64,000 bases of DNA, taken from NCBI GenBank assembly GCA_938046735.1, contig CALIXF010000009.1, positions 124,001 through 188,000 on the forward strand, written 5' to 3'. This stretch comes from an uncultured Candidatus Saccharibacteria bacterium (lineage in GTDB: Bacteria; Patescibacteriota; Saccharimonadia; Saccharimonadales; Saccharimonadaceae). Made by a program: the position numbers and the translations under genes. How positions within the stretch are numbered: position 1 is the first letter of the stretch; each line of letters starts with the position of its first letter. Below are positions 40,975-50,600 of this stretch, piece after piece. Under the pieces are notes generated by a model, which did not search any database, was not told the DNA's origin, and saw nothing but the letters and a program-made list of their open reading frames with translations.

Positions 40975-43644
40975 ATGGCACACACAGTAGACGAAGTTAA
41001 TGTCTTAATTAAGGCGCAGACCGAACAATTTCAGAAAGAGATTGATAAGGTTAATAAGAAGCTAGATTCTATTTCAAGTACGGCGGCGAAAGCTTCTGCT
41101 GGCGTTTCTGTGGGGGCTAAGCTTATGAGTCTTAAAATGGCTGCCATGGGGGCTGTCGTTGGCGTTGCTTCTGCCGTTACTCAAAAGGCTATGGCGGCTA
41201 TCGCTGCAAGTACTGGTGATGCCGTCAAACGCTTTGATACTCTCAAAAACTTTCCTCGTGTGATGGGAAATCTTGGTATTTCCGCGCAAGACTCACAAGC
41301 TTCAATTGATTATCTCTCCAAAAAACTTGAAGGGATTCCAACTACCCTTGATGAGGCAACTACTGCTGTCCAGCGCTTCACTGCGACCAACGGCAATTTG
41401 AGAGCTTCCACTGCTATCTATTTAGCGCTTAATAATGCTATCTTAGCTGGCGGTGCAAACGCTCAACTACAAGCTTCTGCGATGGAGCAATTACAGCAAA
41501 CATACGCTAAGGGTAAGCCTGAAATGCAGGACTGGAAGACCTTAATGCAAGCTATGCCTGCCCAACTCAAACAGATCGCTAATGCCATGGGCTATATGGA
41601 CTCGTCTCAGCTTTATAATGCTCTGCAAAACGGTAAAGCTTCAATGGATGACTTCATGCGTGCCGTAGTGAGGTTAAATACTGAAGGTATCAATGGGTTA
41701 GGTTCATTCGAACAGCAAGCGGCAGGAGCTACTGGTGGCGTTGCTACTTCATTTACAAATATGAAGAACGCCATTGTGCGTGGCATTGCTGCCTGTATGG
41801 ATGCTATTGGACAATCTAACATTGCTGGGTTCTTTAATTTTGTAAAAGATGTAATTATAACTGCTTCTAATTACGTTGCAGCGTTTATTAAGCTTGTTCT
41901 AACCGCAGTGAATGCAATTCGTTCATTATTTGGTATGGGATCTATTGGGGCTAAAAATGTTGCTTCTAGTGGTGCGCAGGCTTCAAATTCAATGGCGAAT
42001 GTAGGCAGGGCTGCACAAGGATCTACAAAAGACATCGGCAATACTGCAAAAGCCGCTAAGAAGCTTCAGAAACAGCTTGCTGGCTTCGATGAGATGAATG
42101 TGTTATCTAAGCAAGATACGGGCGGTTCTGGAGGCTCTGGTGGAAGCGGAGGAGGTAGTGGTTCTCCAAGTTATGATGTTTCCGGAATTGATATTGATGA
42201 TTCTGGTATCTCTAAGGGCGTTGATAAGGTTAATGCGATATTTGAGGGGATGAAAAAGGTCATCAAGAATATTTTTGGAGACATTAATTTTGATCCGTTA
42301 ATTAAAAGCTTTAAACGTTTAGGGAAAGCCGTTGCTCCATTTATAGGTGATATTGGAAAAGGGCTTGAGTGGTTCTTTAATAATGTAATAAAGCCAGTCA
42401 CGAAATGGACTATTGAACGAGCTATCCCTATATTCTTTGATCTGATTGCGAGTGCTTTTAAGATTATTGAACCATTGATAAAAGGGGTAGGTGATGGATT
42501 TGCGTTTATCTGGGATCACTTTTTAGGTCCAGTATTAGGTGCTACTTTTGACGCCGTGACTACATTTTTCCAGGTACTTAGTGATGTATTTAAAACCATC
42601 GTAGATAATGCAGTCGTGGCAACTATACTGGAAGGGATTGGAATTGCTATTGGTGTAATAGTAGGTGCATTGACTGGAATGATGACGTTAACTGCGGTTC
42701 TCGGAGCAGTAATTATAGCTGCAAAAATAGCGTTTATTGCACTTACATCGCCCATTACATGGGTAATTGCGGGTATTACTGCATTGATTGCTGTTATTGT
42801 ATTATGTATTAAACACTGGGATCAGATTTGCAAATTCGTTGGTTTTGTTGTTGGAGAGATAGTAAAATTCGTCTCAAATATGGTGGGCGAGGTTGGCAAA
42901 TTCTTCGAGAACCTTTGGAACATTATTGTCGGGATTTTTGCCGGTGTTGGAAAATGGTTCGGTGATAGATTCCGTGATGTTTGGAATGGTATCACCGGTG
43001 CAATTGGTGGTATCGGAAAGTGGTTTGGCGATAGATGGAATGATATCACTAATATTTTCGCAGGCATTGGGAATTGGTTTGGAGACAAATTTAGAGGTGC
43101 TTGGAATGGAATAACCGGGGCTTTCTCTGGTGTTGCTGGCTGGGCTAGTGATCGTTGGAATGATATCACTAAAGCTTTCAGTAATGCATGGCAAGTATTT
43201 AGTGATATTGGTAAAAATATTTGGAATGGTCTTAAAAATGGTATAGGTAATATCGCTAATAACATGAAGAATATGTTCACTGGTGCGGTAGATAATGTTA
43301 AGAAATTCCTCGGGATCCATTCTCCATCTAAACTCTTCATGGGTATTGGTGATTACATGGGACAAGGTCTCAATATTGGTTTTGAAGATAATTTTGATTC
43401 TATGATTAAAAGTGCAGATGAGTTAGCTCACGAAATTGATTCTAAAATGCAAATAAATATCCCTAAACCTGCGGATATCGATATTGATATTGATCGTAAG
43501 AATTCAGTTATTGGTGGCTATATTGATGACATGAAGTCCGCACCGTTCATTCTAAATATCGACGGCGAAAAAGTCTTTGAGGGTGTAGTCAATCGTGCTA
43601 ATACTCAGACGTTTTTAAGGAATATAGGAATTTTTGATATCTAA
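40975..43644 (+). CDS. tape measure protein
   Basis: 889 residues; tape length sets tail length. N-terminal coiled coil, tape-measure domain (LQQTYAKGKPEMQDWKTLMQ), Gly/Ser linker near 380-400, hydrophobic helices (about 540-620), then repeats of the WFGDRxxxxWNxIT kind and the conserved FLGIHSPSKLF end. TAGGAGG before the ATG. Confidence 0.92.
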   Translation: MAHTVDEVNVLIKAQTEQFQKEIDKVNKKLDSISSTAAKASAGVSVGAKLMSLKMAAMGAVVGVASAVTQKAMAAIAASTGDAVKRFDTLKNFPRVMGNLGISAQDSQASIDYLSKKLEGIPTTLDEATTAVQRFTATNGNLRASTAIYLALNNAILAGGANAQLQASAMEQLQQTYAKGKPEMQDWKTLMQAMPAQLKQIANAMGYMDSSQLYNALQNGKASMDDFMRAVVRLNTEGINGLGSFEQQAAGATGGVATSFTNMKNAIVRGIAACMDAIGQSNIAGFFNFVKDVIITASNYVAAFIKLVLTAVNAIRSLFGMGSIGAKNVASSGAQASNSMANVGRAAQGSTKDIGNTAKAAKKLQKQLAGFDEMNVLSKQDTGGSGGSGGSGGGSGSPSYDVSGIDIDDSGISKGVDKVNAIFEGMKKVIKNIFGDINFDPLIKSFKRLGKAVAPFIGDIGKGLEWFFNNVIKPVTKWTIERAIPIFFDLIASAFKIIEPLIKGVGDGFAFIWDHFLGPVLGATFDAVTTFFQVLSDVFKTIVDNAVVATILEGIGIAIGVIVGALTGMMTLTAVLGAVIIAAKIAFIALTSPITWVIAGITALIAVIVLCIKHWDQICKFVGFVVGEIVKFVSNMVGEVGKFFENLWNIIVGIFAGVGKWFGDRFRDVWNGITGAIGGIGKWFGDRWNDITNIFAGIGNWFGDKFRGAWNGITGAFSGVAGWASDRWNDITKAFSNAWQVFSDIGKNIWNGLKNGIGNIANNMKNMFTGAVDNVKKFLGIHSPSKLFMGIGDYMGQGLNIGFEDNFDSMIKSADELAHEIDSKMQINIPKPADIDIDIDRKNSVIGGYIDDMKSAPFILNIDGEKVFEGVVNRANTQTFLRNIGIFDI

Positions 43645-44108
43645 CCTCTAAAATTATTACCACAATTATGACAATAATAGATTTTAGGTTTATTGGTAAT
43701 AATCCTTTTACTATAATAAGAATAACCCTTCCCTTGAGACTTCTTTATGGCTGCCATCCACCAGTCGAACATAATAAAAACCATAAATGCGATAAAAATT
43801 TTAATCATCACCCACATTAGATAGAAGAAACCAAATAAAATTAACCAAAAGAACCCATGCTTAGAGCGTTCGCTTGAAAGCTGTACCTTAGTACTGCCAC
43901 ATCTTGGACATTTGCGATTTAGTTTGCCATGTGGTTTATATGTGTCACCTTCTGACTTTTGAGTGTCCATCTCTTTTGCTATCGGTGATTTGCCGTTAGC
44001 CAGATTTTTCATCATGTCAAGGGTGGATATTTTGGATAATTCAACAGCTTTTTCGTGATATTCCTTCATTTTGCTGTTTAGCTTAGACAATTTTTCTTTT
44101 GTTGTCAT
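43641..44108 (-). CDS. zinc-ribbon membrane protein (moron)
   Basis: 155 residues, opposite to the late genes and overlapping the tape measure stop. An N-terminal coiled coil (KEKLSKLNSKMKEYHEKA), CPRC, a hydrophobic stretch (FFWLILFGFFYLMWVMIKIF, continuing), then CHNC. The two CxxC pairs flank membrane helices, so a split zinc ribbon is possible. Same plan as the next gene. Candidate lysogenic-conversion gene. Confidence 0.6.
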   Translation of the reverse strand: MTTKEKLSKLNSKMKEYHEKAVELSKISTLDMMKNLANGKSPIAKEMDTQKSEGDTYKPHGKLNRKCPRCGSTKVQLSSERSKHGFFWLILFGFFYLMWVMIKIFIAFMVFIMFDWWMAAIKKSQGKGYSYYSKRIITNKPKIYYCHNCGNNFRG

Positions 44109-44132
44109 TATTTCTTTCCCATATTTAATTTA

Positions 44133-44465
44133 CTATTTCTTATATTTAACGGTGTAGATATTTCCACAATCTTGACAGTAAAAATTATTCCCCCTCTTTT
44201 TACCTATAAAGCCTGCCATAGTTCCGATACCACCAGTAAGTACTCCGCCACCAATAGCCTTACCCACGGAAAAACCTTTTTTTGATTCCCCAATAGGCGC
44301 AACGTTTAGACTGTCACATTTTGGACAACGCACATTATTTTTTTCTCTCTTTTTAATTCCAGCAGATCGAAGCATCGTCTTGCTAAGTTCATTGCAACTA
44401 TCGGAAAACTCTTTTAAAGAATTATTTGCTTTTTGAATTTTTTGAGATAATTCGCTTAGTTTCAT
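44133..44465 (-). CDS. zinc-ribbon glycine-rich protein (moron)
   Basis: 110 residues from ATG 44465 (AAAGGTGG upstream). Coiled-coil N-terminus, CPKC, a Gly-rich hairpin-like hydrophobic region (GKAIGGGVLTGGIGTMAGFIG), then CQDC. It looks like a paralogue of the 43641 gene, with which it forms an operon. Confidence 0.6.
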   Translation of the reverse strand: MKLSELSQKIQKANNSLKEFSDSCNELSKTMLRSAGIKKREKNNVRCPKCDSLNVAPIGESKKGFSVGKAIGGGVLTGGIGTMAGFIGKKRGNNFYCQDCGNIYTVKYKK

Positions 44466-44599
44466 GGTTCTTCCACCTTTAATTATTATTTTTATTAAAC
44501 TATTACCATATAAATAAGTCAAACATAGGCAGTATATATAAATTACTAAAATGGTATTATAATTAATCATAATTAGCACTATAAAAGTAAAGGCCTTTT

Positions 44600-45121
44600 A
44601 TGCAAAAAACATCTTCAAAAATTAATCCTCAAAGAATAGCAATAGCAATTTCGGCAGGTATTGGTATACTGGCTTGTTTTATGCCTTGGGCGAGTTTTCC
44701 TATTGTCGGCACAGTGAATGGAGCTTCTGATGATGGTCCTATTTTCGCCGTATTATTGGCGATCCCATTGCTACTAGTACTTTTAGGAGATAAAACTAAG
44801 CAAATAGATAAGAAGGTAAAGATAACCGCTATTCTTGTTGGTATTTTAGTAATAATTTGTGGTATTTTTGTGGAAATTGCAGAATTTAATTATAAGATTG
44901 AAACCGCAAAGCAGGTCTCTAATAGTAGTATTAACGAGAATAACTATGGATTAAATAATGATAGCAAGAATATTGCTAAAAATATCTCTAACGCAGTGAT
45001 TTCTTCTGCAAAGATTGAATTTGGACTATATTTATTGATTATCTCCGGCATTTCTGTTGCTGTATGCTCTGGAGTTGATTCGCTTTTTCAAAACGGCAAA
45101 GACGAAAAAGAAAAGAAGTAA
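44600..45121 (+). CDS. four-helix membrane protein (moron)
   Basis: 173 residues, four predicted transmembrane helices (IAIAISAGIGILACFMPWA, IFAVLLAIPLLLVLLG, ITAILVGILVIICGIF, LYLLIISGISVAVCSG) and an Asn/Ser-rich loop. Divergent from the zinc-ribbon pair. Possibly superinfection exclusion or envelope modification; no direct evidence. Confidence 0.6.
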   Translation: MQKTSSKINPQRIAIAISAGIGILACFMPWASFPIVGTVNGASDDGPIFAVLLAIPLLLVLLGDKTKQIDKKVKITAILVGILVIICGIFVEIAEFNYKIETAKQVSNSSINENNYGLNNDSKNIAKNISNAVISSAKIEFGLYLLIISGISVAVCSGVDSLFQNGKDEKEKK

Positions 45122-45230
45122 ACAGCCAATACAGAATACGATAGATAAATTAATTCTTTTAACTAATAATTAAAAAAAATAACCTTACAATAATCCCCAT
45201 AGTTTGCAAGCATAAGGGGGAGGGATCAAG

Positions 45231-45254
45231 AAAGGTACTCCGAAGAGTACCTTT
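45231..45254 (+). terminator. terminator-like hairpin
   Basis: AAAGGTACTC, CGAA, GAGTACCTTT. It lies after the membrane-protein gene; the 45122-45470 stretch holds nothing else I recognise. Confidence 0.6.
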
Positions 45255-45472
45255 GTAGCAGCGTATACGTCGGTGCAGGAATTACTACACTTACCAACTA
45301 AAGCTCAGTATACGACTTACACTTACTTACATTCTACCTCAGAACGTCGTGTTTGCCTAGCATATACTAGACAATAAGCATAATAATAATCAATGCCATA
45401 AGCTATTGAGGTAATGCTTTTTTGTAATCTTAAAAAAATAACCGTAGAAGGGCCTTTATTTGTGCAAAAATG

Positions 45473-45670
45473 TGCTATAATAAGCTCAGTCTAGGCTTTT
45501 AATGAAGCCGTGGAGGTAAATAATACACGCGCTGTGGTGGCGCAGATTAAAGTATTCATTAAAAATTTTGACTAGTCCCGTGTCAACATGAGGCGTAGGT
45601 TCTAAACAACCACCTGGTCGTCAGGCCAGTAATGAATCGCCTAAGCCTCATGCTGGTACAGGACTTTTTT
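45473..45670 (+). ncRNA. candidate structured phage RNA
   Basis: Extended -10 TGCTATAAT (TATAAT 45476-45481), predicted start near 45488. GGCTT/AAGCC hairpin, then a long stem: AGTCC (45574-45578) with GGACT (45661-45665) and CATGAGGC (45587-45594) with GCCTCATG (45645-45652), an inner CCTG/CAGG loop, and a terminal TTTTTT. No frame longer than 5 codons begins with a ribosome site. It matches no RNA class I know. Confidence 0.5.
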
Positions 45671-45797
45671 ATTGCTAGAGTGGCATCAATTAAAATGCTA
45701 GTACTTTTAATATGAAAAACTTGAAAATAAAAAGAAAACGCACCAGGCTACTGGGATAAGCCCAGAGTAATTTAATAATTAGGAGGTATTAAGAATA

Positions 45798-45920
45798 ATG
45801 AAGCTTATTTTTCGTTATTCCTTCACCGACCAGAACGGAGTAGTGCATCGCGCAAAAGCGGGACACCCATTTCCGATTTGGGTTGATGAAGAAAAAGACT
45901 CAGTCGAAACCGAGTCTTAA
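45798..45920 (+). CDS. 40-residue phage microprotein
   Basis: AGGAGG lies 11 nt before ATG. The product starts MKLIFRYSFTDQNGVVHRAK and ends in an acidic tail (VDEEKDSVETES). A CTGGG/CCCAG hairpin lies just upstream of the ribosome site. No family recognised. Confidence 0.5.
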   Translation: MKLIFRYSFTDQNGVVHRAKAGHPFPIWVDEEKDSVETES

Positions 45921-45970
45921 TCAACCAATAATCAGATTAGATACACTTCGAAAAAACATCTAGTCTGACA

Positions 45971-46003
45971 ATATCCGTGCAGTTACTAGCGCTGCACGGA
46001 TAT
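45971..46003 (+). terminator. strong hairpin terminator
   Basis: ATATCCGTGCAG/CTGCACGGATAT stem with ATCTTTATT. Ends the microprotein transcript. The stretch 46010-46165 is AT-rich without features. Confidence 0.65.
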
Positions 46004-46168
46004 ATCTTTATTACACTTACCTAAAATAAAAATATAGCTGTGAAGCTCTATTTATATATTATTTAAAGAACGTGTTTGTTTTTGTTTGTTTACATTGTCA
46101 ATTAACATTTTAACAAAAAATGATAAATTGTACAAATATTTTATACAAACTTATTATAAACCAATAAA

Positions 46169-46194
46169 AGATAGGTATATTGCTATACCTATCT
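46169..46194 (-). terminator. terminator of the 46330-47155 gene pair
   Basis: AGATAGGTATA/TATACCTATCT with TTTTATT on the reverse strand. Confidence 0.65.
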
Positions 46195-46329
46195 AATAAA
46201 AGTATGTAAATGAAATAAACTTGTTTTAATATATCACTATTCAGATTCAAAGACAACTGTTTGTTTTAATTTCTTACCCTGCCTATCTATTTCATTAAAA
46301 ATGAAACAAAATAGGGGGGTAATACTTTA

Positions 46330-46791
46330 TTATTTAAGTTTATCTTTTAATGTTTCAGCTCGATTCTTTAGATCGATAAACTCATTGGCAATTTTAGCTT
46401 GTTCAGTTTTCGCTTCTGATGAATTAGATAAAGTTCCAGCATTTTTAGAATATTTATATGCAGCAGTTTTTAAATCAGAATAAAATGACCTGATTCTACG
46501 TCTTGTTTCATCATTTTTTATTAAAAATAATCTATTAGAAATATTTTCGTAATTACTCCGAAGATTCTTCATGGACTGTACGTAGTTTGGTAGAATATTG
46601 GTTTTATTCTTCCAATACTCTTCCAAGAAGCCTAGTTCTTTTATGATTTCGTTCAGTTCGTCTAAAAGTAGTACTTTTATCTCCTTACGCTCTTGTCTCT
46701 TGTGAAAAGAATCCAATACTAAAGATGACACGATAGACGTGCCAATTGCAATAATAGCACCTAAGATTATATCTAATGCATTACTACTCAT
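46330..46791 (-). CDS. membrane-anchored coiled-coil protein (moron)
   Basis: 153 residues from ATG 46791, which overlaps the upstream stop by 8 nt. One transmembrane helix (IILGAIIAIGTSIVSSLVL) then a long charged coiled coil (KRQERKEIKVLLLDELNEII onward). Forms a two-gene unit with the 46784 gene. Resembles exclusion-type membrane proteins only in outline. Confidence 0.6.
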   Translation of the reverse strand: MSSNALDIILGAIIAIGTSIVSSLVLDSFHKRQERKEIKVLLLDELNEIIKELGFLEEYWKNKTNILPNYVQSMKNLRSNYENISNRLFLIKNDETRRRIRSFYSDLKTAAYKYSKNAGTLSNSSEAKTEQAKIANEFIDLKNRAETLKDKLK

Positions 46792-47155
46792 AGTTAACAG
46801 TGACCTTGTCTGCGTGGTTAACAGAGTAAGTAGCGAATCTAATATTGGAATCCAATGCATCGGCTATCTTTTTGGCTTGATCTATCTTTTCTTCTGGAAC
46901 TACAAGATATAGTGGAATTGGTGAATCACCATAATCTTTCCATTCAGAGATCTTATCTATATTTACATCAGACTCAAATTTCATCAAAAATACAATATCA
47001 TCATTCTTTGGCGGCTCGAGTTGCATTAAGATAATTTCTGGAAAGAATCCATTGAAGATTTTCTTGCCAGTTTTAGTATTATCGATAACCCTAAATCTGT
47101 CAGACAAACTATTCTTGACTGCTGCTACGATGCGTTTTTTTAGATTTTCATCCAT
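46784..47155 (-). CDS. unrecognised phage protein, nuclease-like fold suspected
   Basis: 123 residues. FFPEIILMQ, VFLMKFES, EWKDYGDSPIPLYLVVPEEKID and a last helix follow the strand-helix order of restriction-endonuclease-like domains (the EW...P..LVVP pattern), but the catalytic D and E-x-K are not all present. Possibly a non-catalytic relative. Leftward, cotranscribed with the membrane protein. Confidence 0.45.
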   Translation of the reverse strand: MDENLKKRIVAAVKNSLSDRFRVIDNTKTGKKIFNGFFPEIILMQLEPPKNDDIVFLMKFESDVNIDKISEWKDYGDSPIPLYLVVPEEKIDQAKKIADALDSNIRFATYSVNHADKVTVNYE

Positions 47156-47250
47156 GTCTCTATTATAACAATAAAAAATTTAATATTGCTTTATTTTTTG
47201 TCATTTCAGACTCATATATCTAAGTTGCATATTGGTAGTATCAAATCTGA

Positions 47251-47298
47251 TATAATATAGATAAATCTACGACCTTGCAGTTATTGCGGGTCGTTTTT
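47251..47298 (+). promoter_or_regulatory. phage promoter 3 with CTACGAC leader terminator
   Basis: TATAAT (47251-47256), CTACGAC from 47267, stem ACGACC (47269-47274) with GGTCGT (47289-47294) plus inner GCA/TGC, then TTTTT. The gene starts at 47311. Confidence 0.7.
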
Positions 47299-47310
47299 AT
47301 TGGAGCAATT

Positions 47311-47682
47311 ATGATAATTTCAGGGGATTTGTTAAAAATAAACGGCAAAACAGTAGCGGGGCTTAAAAGCTACAAAATTACTCGTGCCAAACTGTATTCA
47401 GACGCTGGTCGAAACCTCAATGGTGGACTTTCTGCGACCTTTATCGGGGTATTCCCGAAGCTAGAACTAGAAATTGGTGGTGTTTTAACCAAAGAGCGTG
47501 TTGCTGAACTCTGCGGGCTATTAGATCAAGGATTTTTCAATGTCGAATATTATGACCCTAAGACTGGAACAACCAAAAGTGGTGCTTATTACGCCTCTGA
47601 TTATTCAGTTGAACTTTTAGAGCGCCAGAGAGGGCTTTATAAACCGTTTACGGTCAATTTAATACCAATGGAGAAAGCATAA
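47311..47682 (+). CDS. tail protein, DUF6711-like
   Basis: 123 residues from ATG 47311 (TGGAG upstream). LLKINGKTVAGLKSYKI, the KLELEIGGVLTKERVAEL stretch and FFNVEYYDPKTG resemble DUF6711 proteins found before the baseplate hub in Firmicutes phages. Likely a distal tail component. Confidence 0.7.
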   Translation: MIISGDLLKINGKTVAGLKSYKITRAKLYSDAGRNLNGGLSATFIGVFPKLELEIGGVLTKERVAELCGLLDQGFFNVEYYDPKTGTTKSGAYYASDYSVELLERQRGLYKPFTVNLIPMEKA

Positions 47683-50600
47683 TGATTAACGTATCAGACA
47701 AATTTAAAGATGCTATGAAAAAGCCTGTAAAAACAATTACAGCTTCGCTAGTTTTAGATGACAACACCGTAATTACTGGTCAAGATAAACTTATCAAAAT
47801 CACCATTGATTCATCTGGTCATTTGTTTGGTACTGCTACTTCTGTAATTAACGTTGAGCTGTTTGGTACTGATTATAATCTAGTTGATCACACATTTAGC
47901 GTAATAGCTAAAACTCTTGTCGATATTGAGAATGACACTTGGGAAGAAGCGAACTTTGGGCTATTTTATGTTGAAGAATCTACTGCTGACTTTGAGAAAA
48001 AGACCACCAAGATTAAAGGCTACGACCTTATGGGCAAACTTGCTAAAACCCCATATAGTTCAGGCACTATTCAATTCCCTTGCACGATTAAAGAGCTGGT
48101 TAATCAGCTTGCAGAGCGCTTTGAGTTTACAGTCGATACCAATCTCGACAACCTACCAAATATTACCTATCAGATACCCGAAGACTTATATGCGAAAATC
48201 TCGAATTGTACCTATCGTGATATTTTAGGCGAGATTGCTGGCACTACTGCTACTATTGCGGTATTTAATGGTAAAACTTTATCATTTAGAGATAGTAAAA
48301 AGAAGCCAGGTGAAGACGAAATCTGGACTTATGATAATCTTAAAACACTTAAATATAAGCCAAAATATGGTCCAGTGAATAGCCTAGTATTAGCTCGTAC
48401 CCCTCAGGAAGATAATATTGCAGTATCTGACAATGATTCTATTACGACTAATGGCCTTACAGAAGTAAAGCTAGCCAATAATGAGATTTTAGACGATGAC
48501 AGAAGAAGTTTAATTGATCCGATTTTTAGTTCTATTAAGGGGCTATCCTATCATCCATTTGAGTCTGAGACTACCGGTCTTGGTTGGCATAAACCAGGCG
48601 ATCTAGTGTCAGCTCAAGCTGGTGGTGGATTGATGAACGGACGAACTACTGGGTGGATTGGTCAGGAGAAGTTCTTAGGCAAAAATCTCATAAAATTTAA
48701 TGCTAATTTCACATCTAATGGCATCTCAGTTAAAACAAATTCTTATGGTCGTATTACTGAAGCCAAAGGCATAATGACAGCTGGCTGGGCGGTAGTGTCT
48801 AAATTTTATGATGAGGTATTATTCCCTGCTGGAAAGTATACTTTATCAGTAGATAGACCACTTAACCATAGAGTCGCTATTGCTGGGAATGGTATTGGTG
48901 GTTTTATGGGTGGGGCGAATTTGAATGCTGGTGAAACTAAAGTGACTTTTACCGCCAAAGTTCCATTTGAAATAATGCGACTTGTTGTTAATGACCCTGT
49001 CGGTACGAATATCGACCTTGGGGCATTTACTCCTAAGCTATCTCTTGGTGATGTTCCAACAGATGAGCCATATATCGGTGATGATGCCTCTGCTGGGTAT
49101 AAGAATATGTTTGATGAGTTCTCTGGCCTTCCTGTGAATAAGAATGGGCTAAGTCTATTCAATCAAGATGGCGTTCTAAAACTCACTGGCACACCAGATA
49201 GAGACTGGGTTCAACTGGCCAGCCGAGACATTACAGGTATTTTAATGAATAACAGACCGTATACGATTGTCCAATATAATACCCCTAATACTAAGTTTTA
49301 TGTTGAGATTTCTGCTCGTAAAAAAGACGGTAGCGGCCATGATGTAATTGGCAATAAGACGTCTAGAACTCATAATTTTACTGCCAACTTTACTCTGTAT
49401 GACCGTTACAACATGGTAATTATGTGTGGTAAACAGAACGATACCACCCCACTACCTCTATATGGTAACTTCGGACTATATTATGGTACTTTTAATGAAA
49501 ATAACCTGCCTGAATATACCCCTTATCTTACTTCGGTAGTTTCTCCAAGACCAATTGCACCCGCAAAGGTAAACGAGATAATATATAAACAATATACTTT
49601 AGACACTAACTTATACAGACCAAAAGAAAATTATACCTCTAATGGTATTACTCATACGATCTTGCCGGATGGAACGATTGAGTCTAAAGGAACAAGTACT
49701 ATTAGCTGGTCTACAATTGGTAATTATCAGTTAGTTTTAGAGCCTGGAATCTATGAATTTAGTAGAAGCGGTGCTGATTGGTCTGTATCTCTTGACTCTA
49801 ATACCGGTAGAAATCATACATTAGCCTCAATGAGATCGGGGCAAGAAAGAACTATCTTTGAGATCACGAAGAAAGAAACTGGCGTTTATTTAGCTTTTCT
49901 ACCTGGAGCTGGCAGTACGATGAATAATATTGCCAAATTTAGTATCAAGAAGGCTATTAGCGCGGTAGTCGCAGTTACCGATAAAAACTTGTTAAAAATT
50001 GGGACTGGCAATACTTCAAATGGCCTTATCTCATCAATTGCAGATGACGGAACCGTCACCTACTCTGGACAAATGACTAATAGCTGGGCGAACATCACTA
50101 GCTATATCGATTTTGATTGTCCACTACCGTCTGGTACATACACATTATCGATCGACCATCCTAAATCCCATAGAATTATCTTCAAATATAAGATGGCTAA
50201 TGGCTTGACTTCAGAAATTAGCGCCAATCTTACGACAACTTCAACTTCTAGAACTTTTACCACAACGCAGCCAATTGTTGCTGGATACTTATATATTGCG
50301 GCAGCAAATGGCTCAATATTAAATGATACGGTTAAGGCTCAGTTAGAAGCTGGAGATGTGGCCACTGATATAGTAAGCTACGAGGAACAGAATTTCACTT
50401 TGCCTGAAAATGATAACTTATATAAACTTACAGACGATGTCTATGATGAGATTAAGTTAGAGAACGGCGTAGCTAAATTAATAAAACGAGTTGGAAAGCT
50501 AATCCTCACTGGCGAAGAGAACAGTATTAACTATTACTATACTTCAAAAGCTGGTACTATTGGATTTAAATATAAAAATCCATCTGGCGAGATGATTTTT

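Noticed and set aside
42822..43365. Long leftward frames opposite the tape measure repeats
   Set aside because: They arise from the repetitive Trp/Gly coding of the tape measure and have no ribosome sites.
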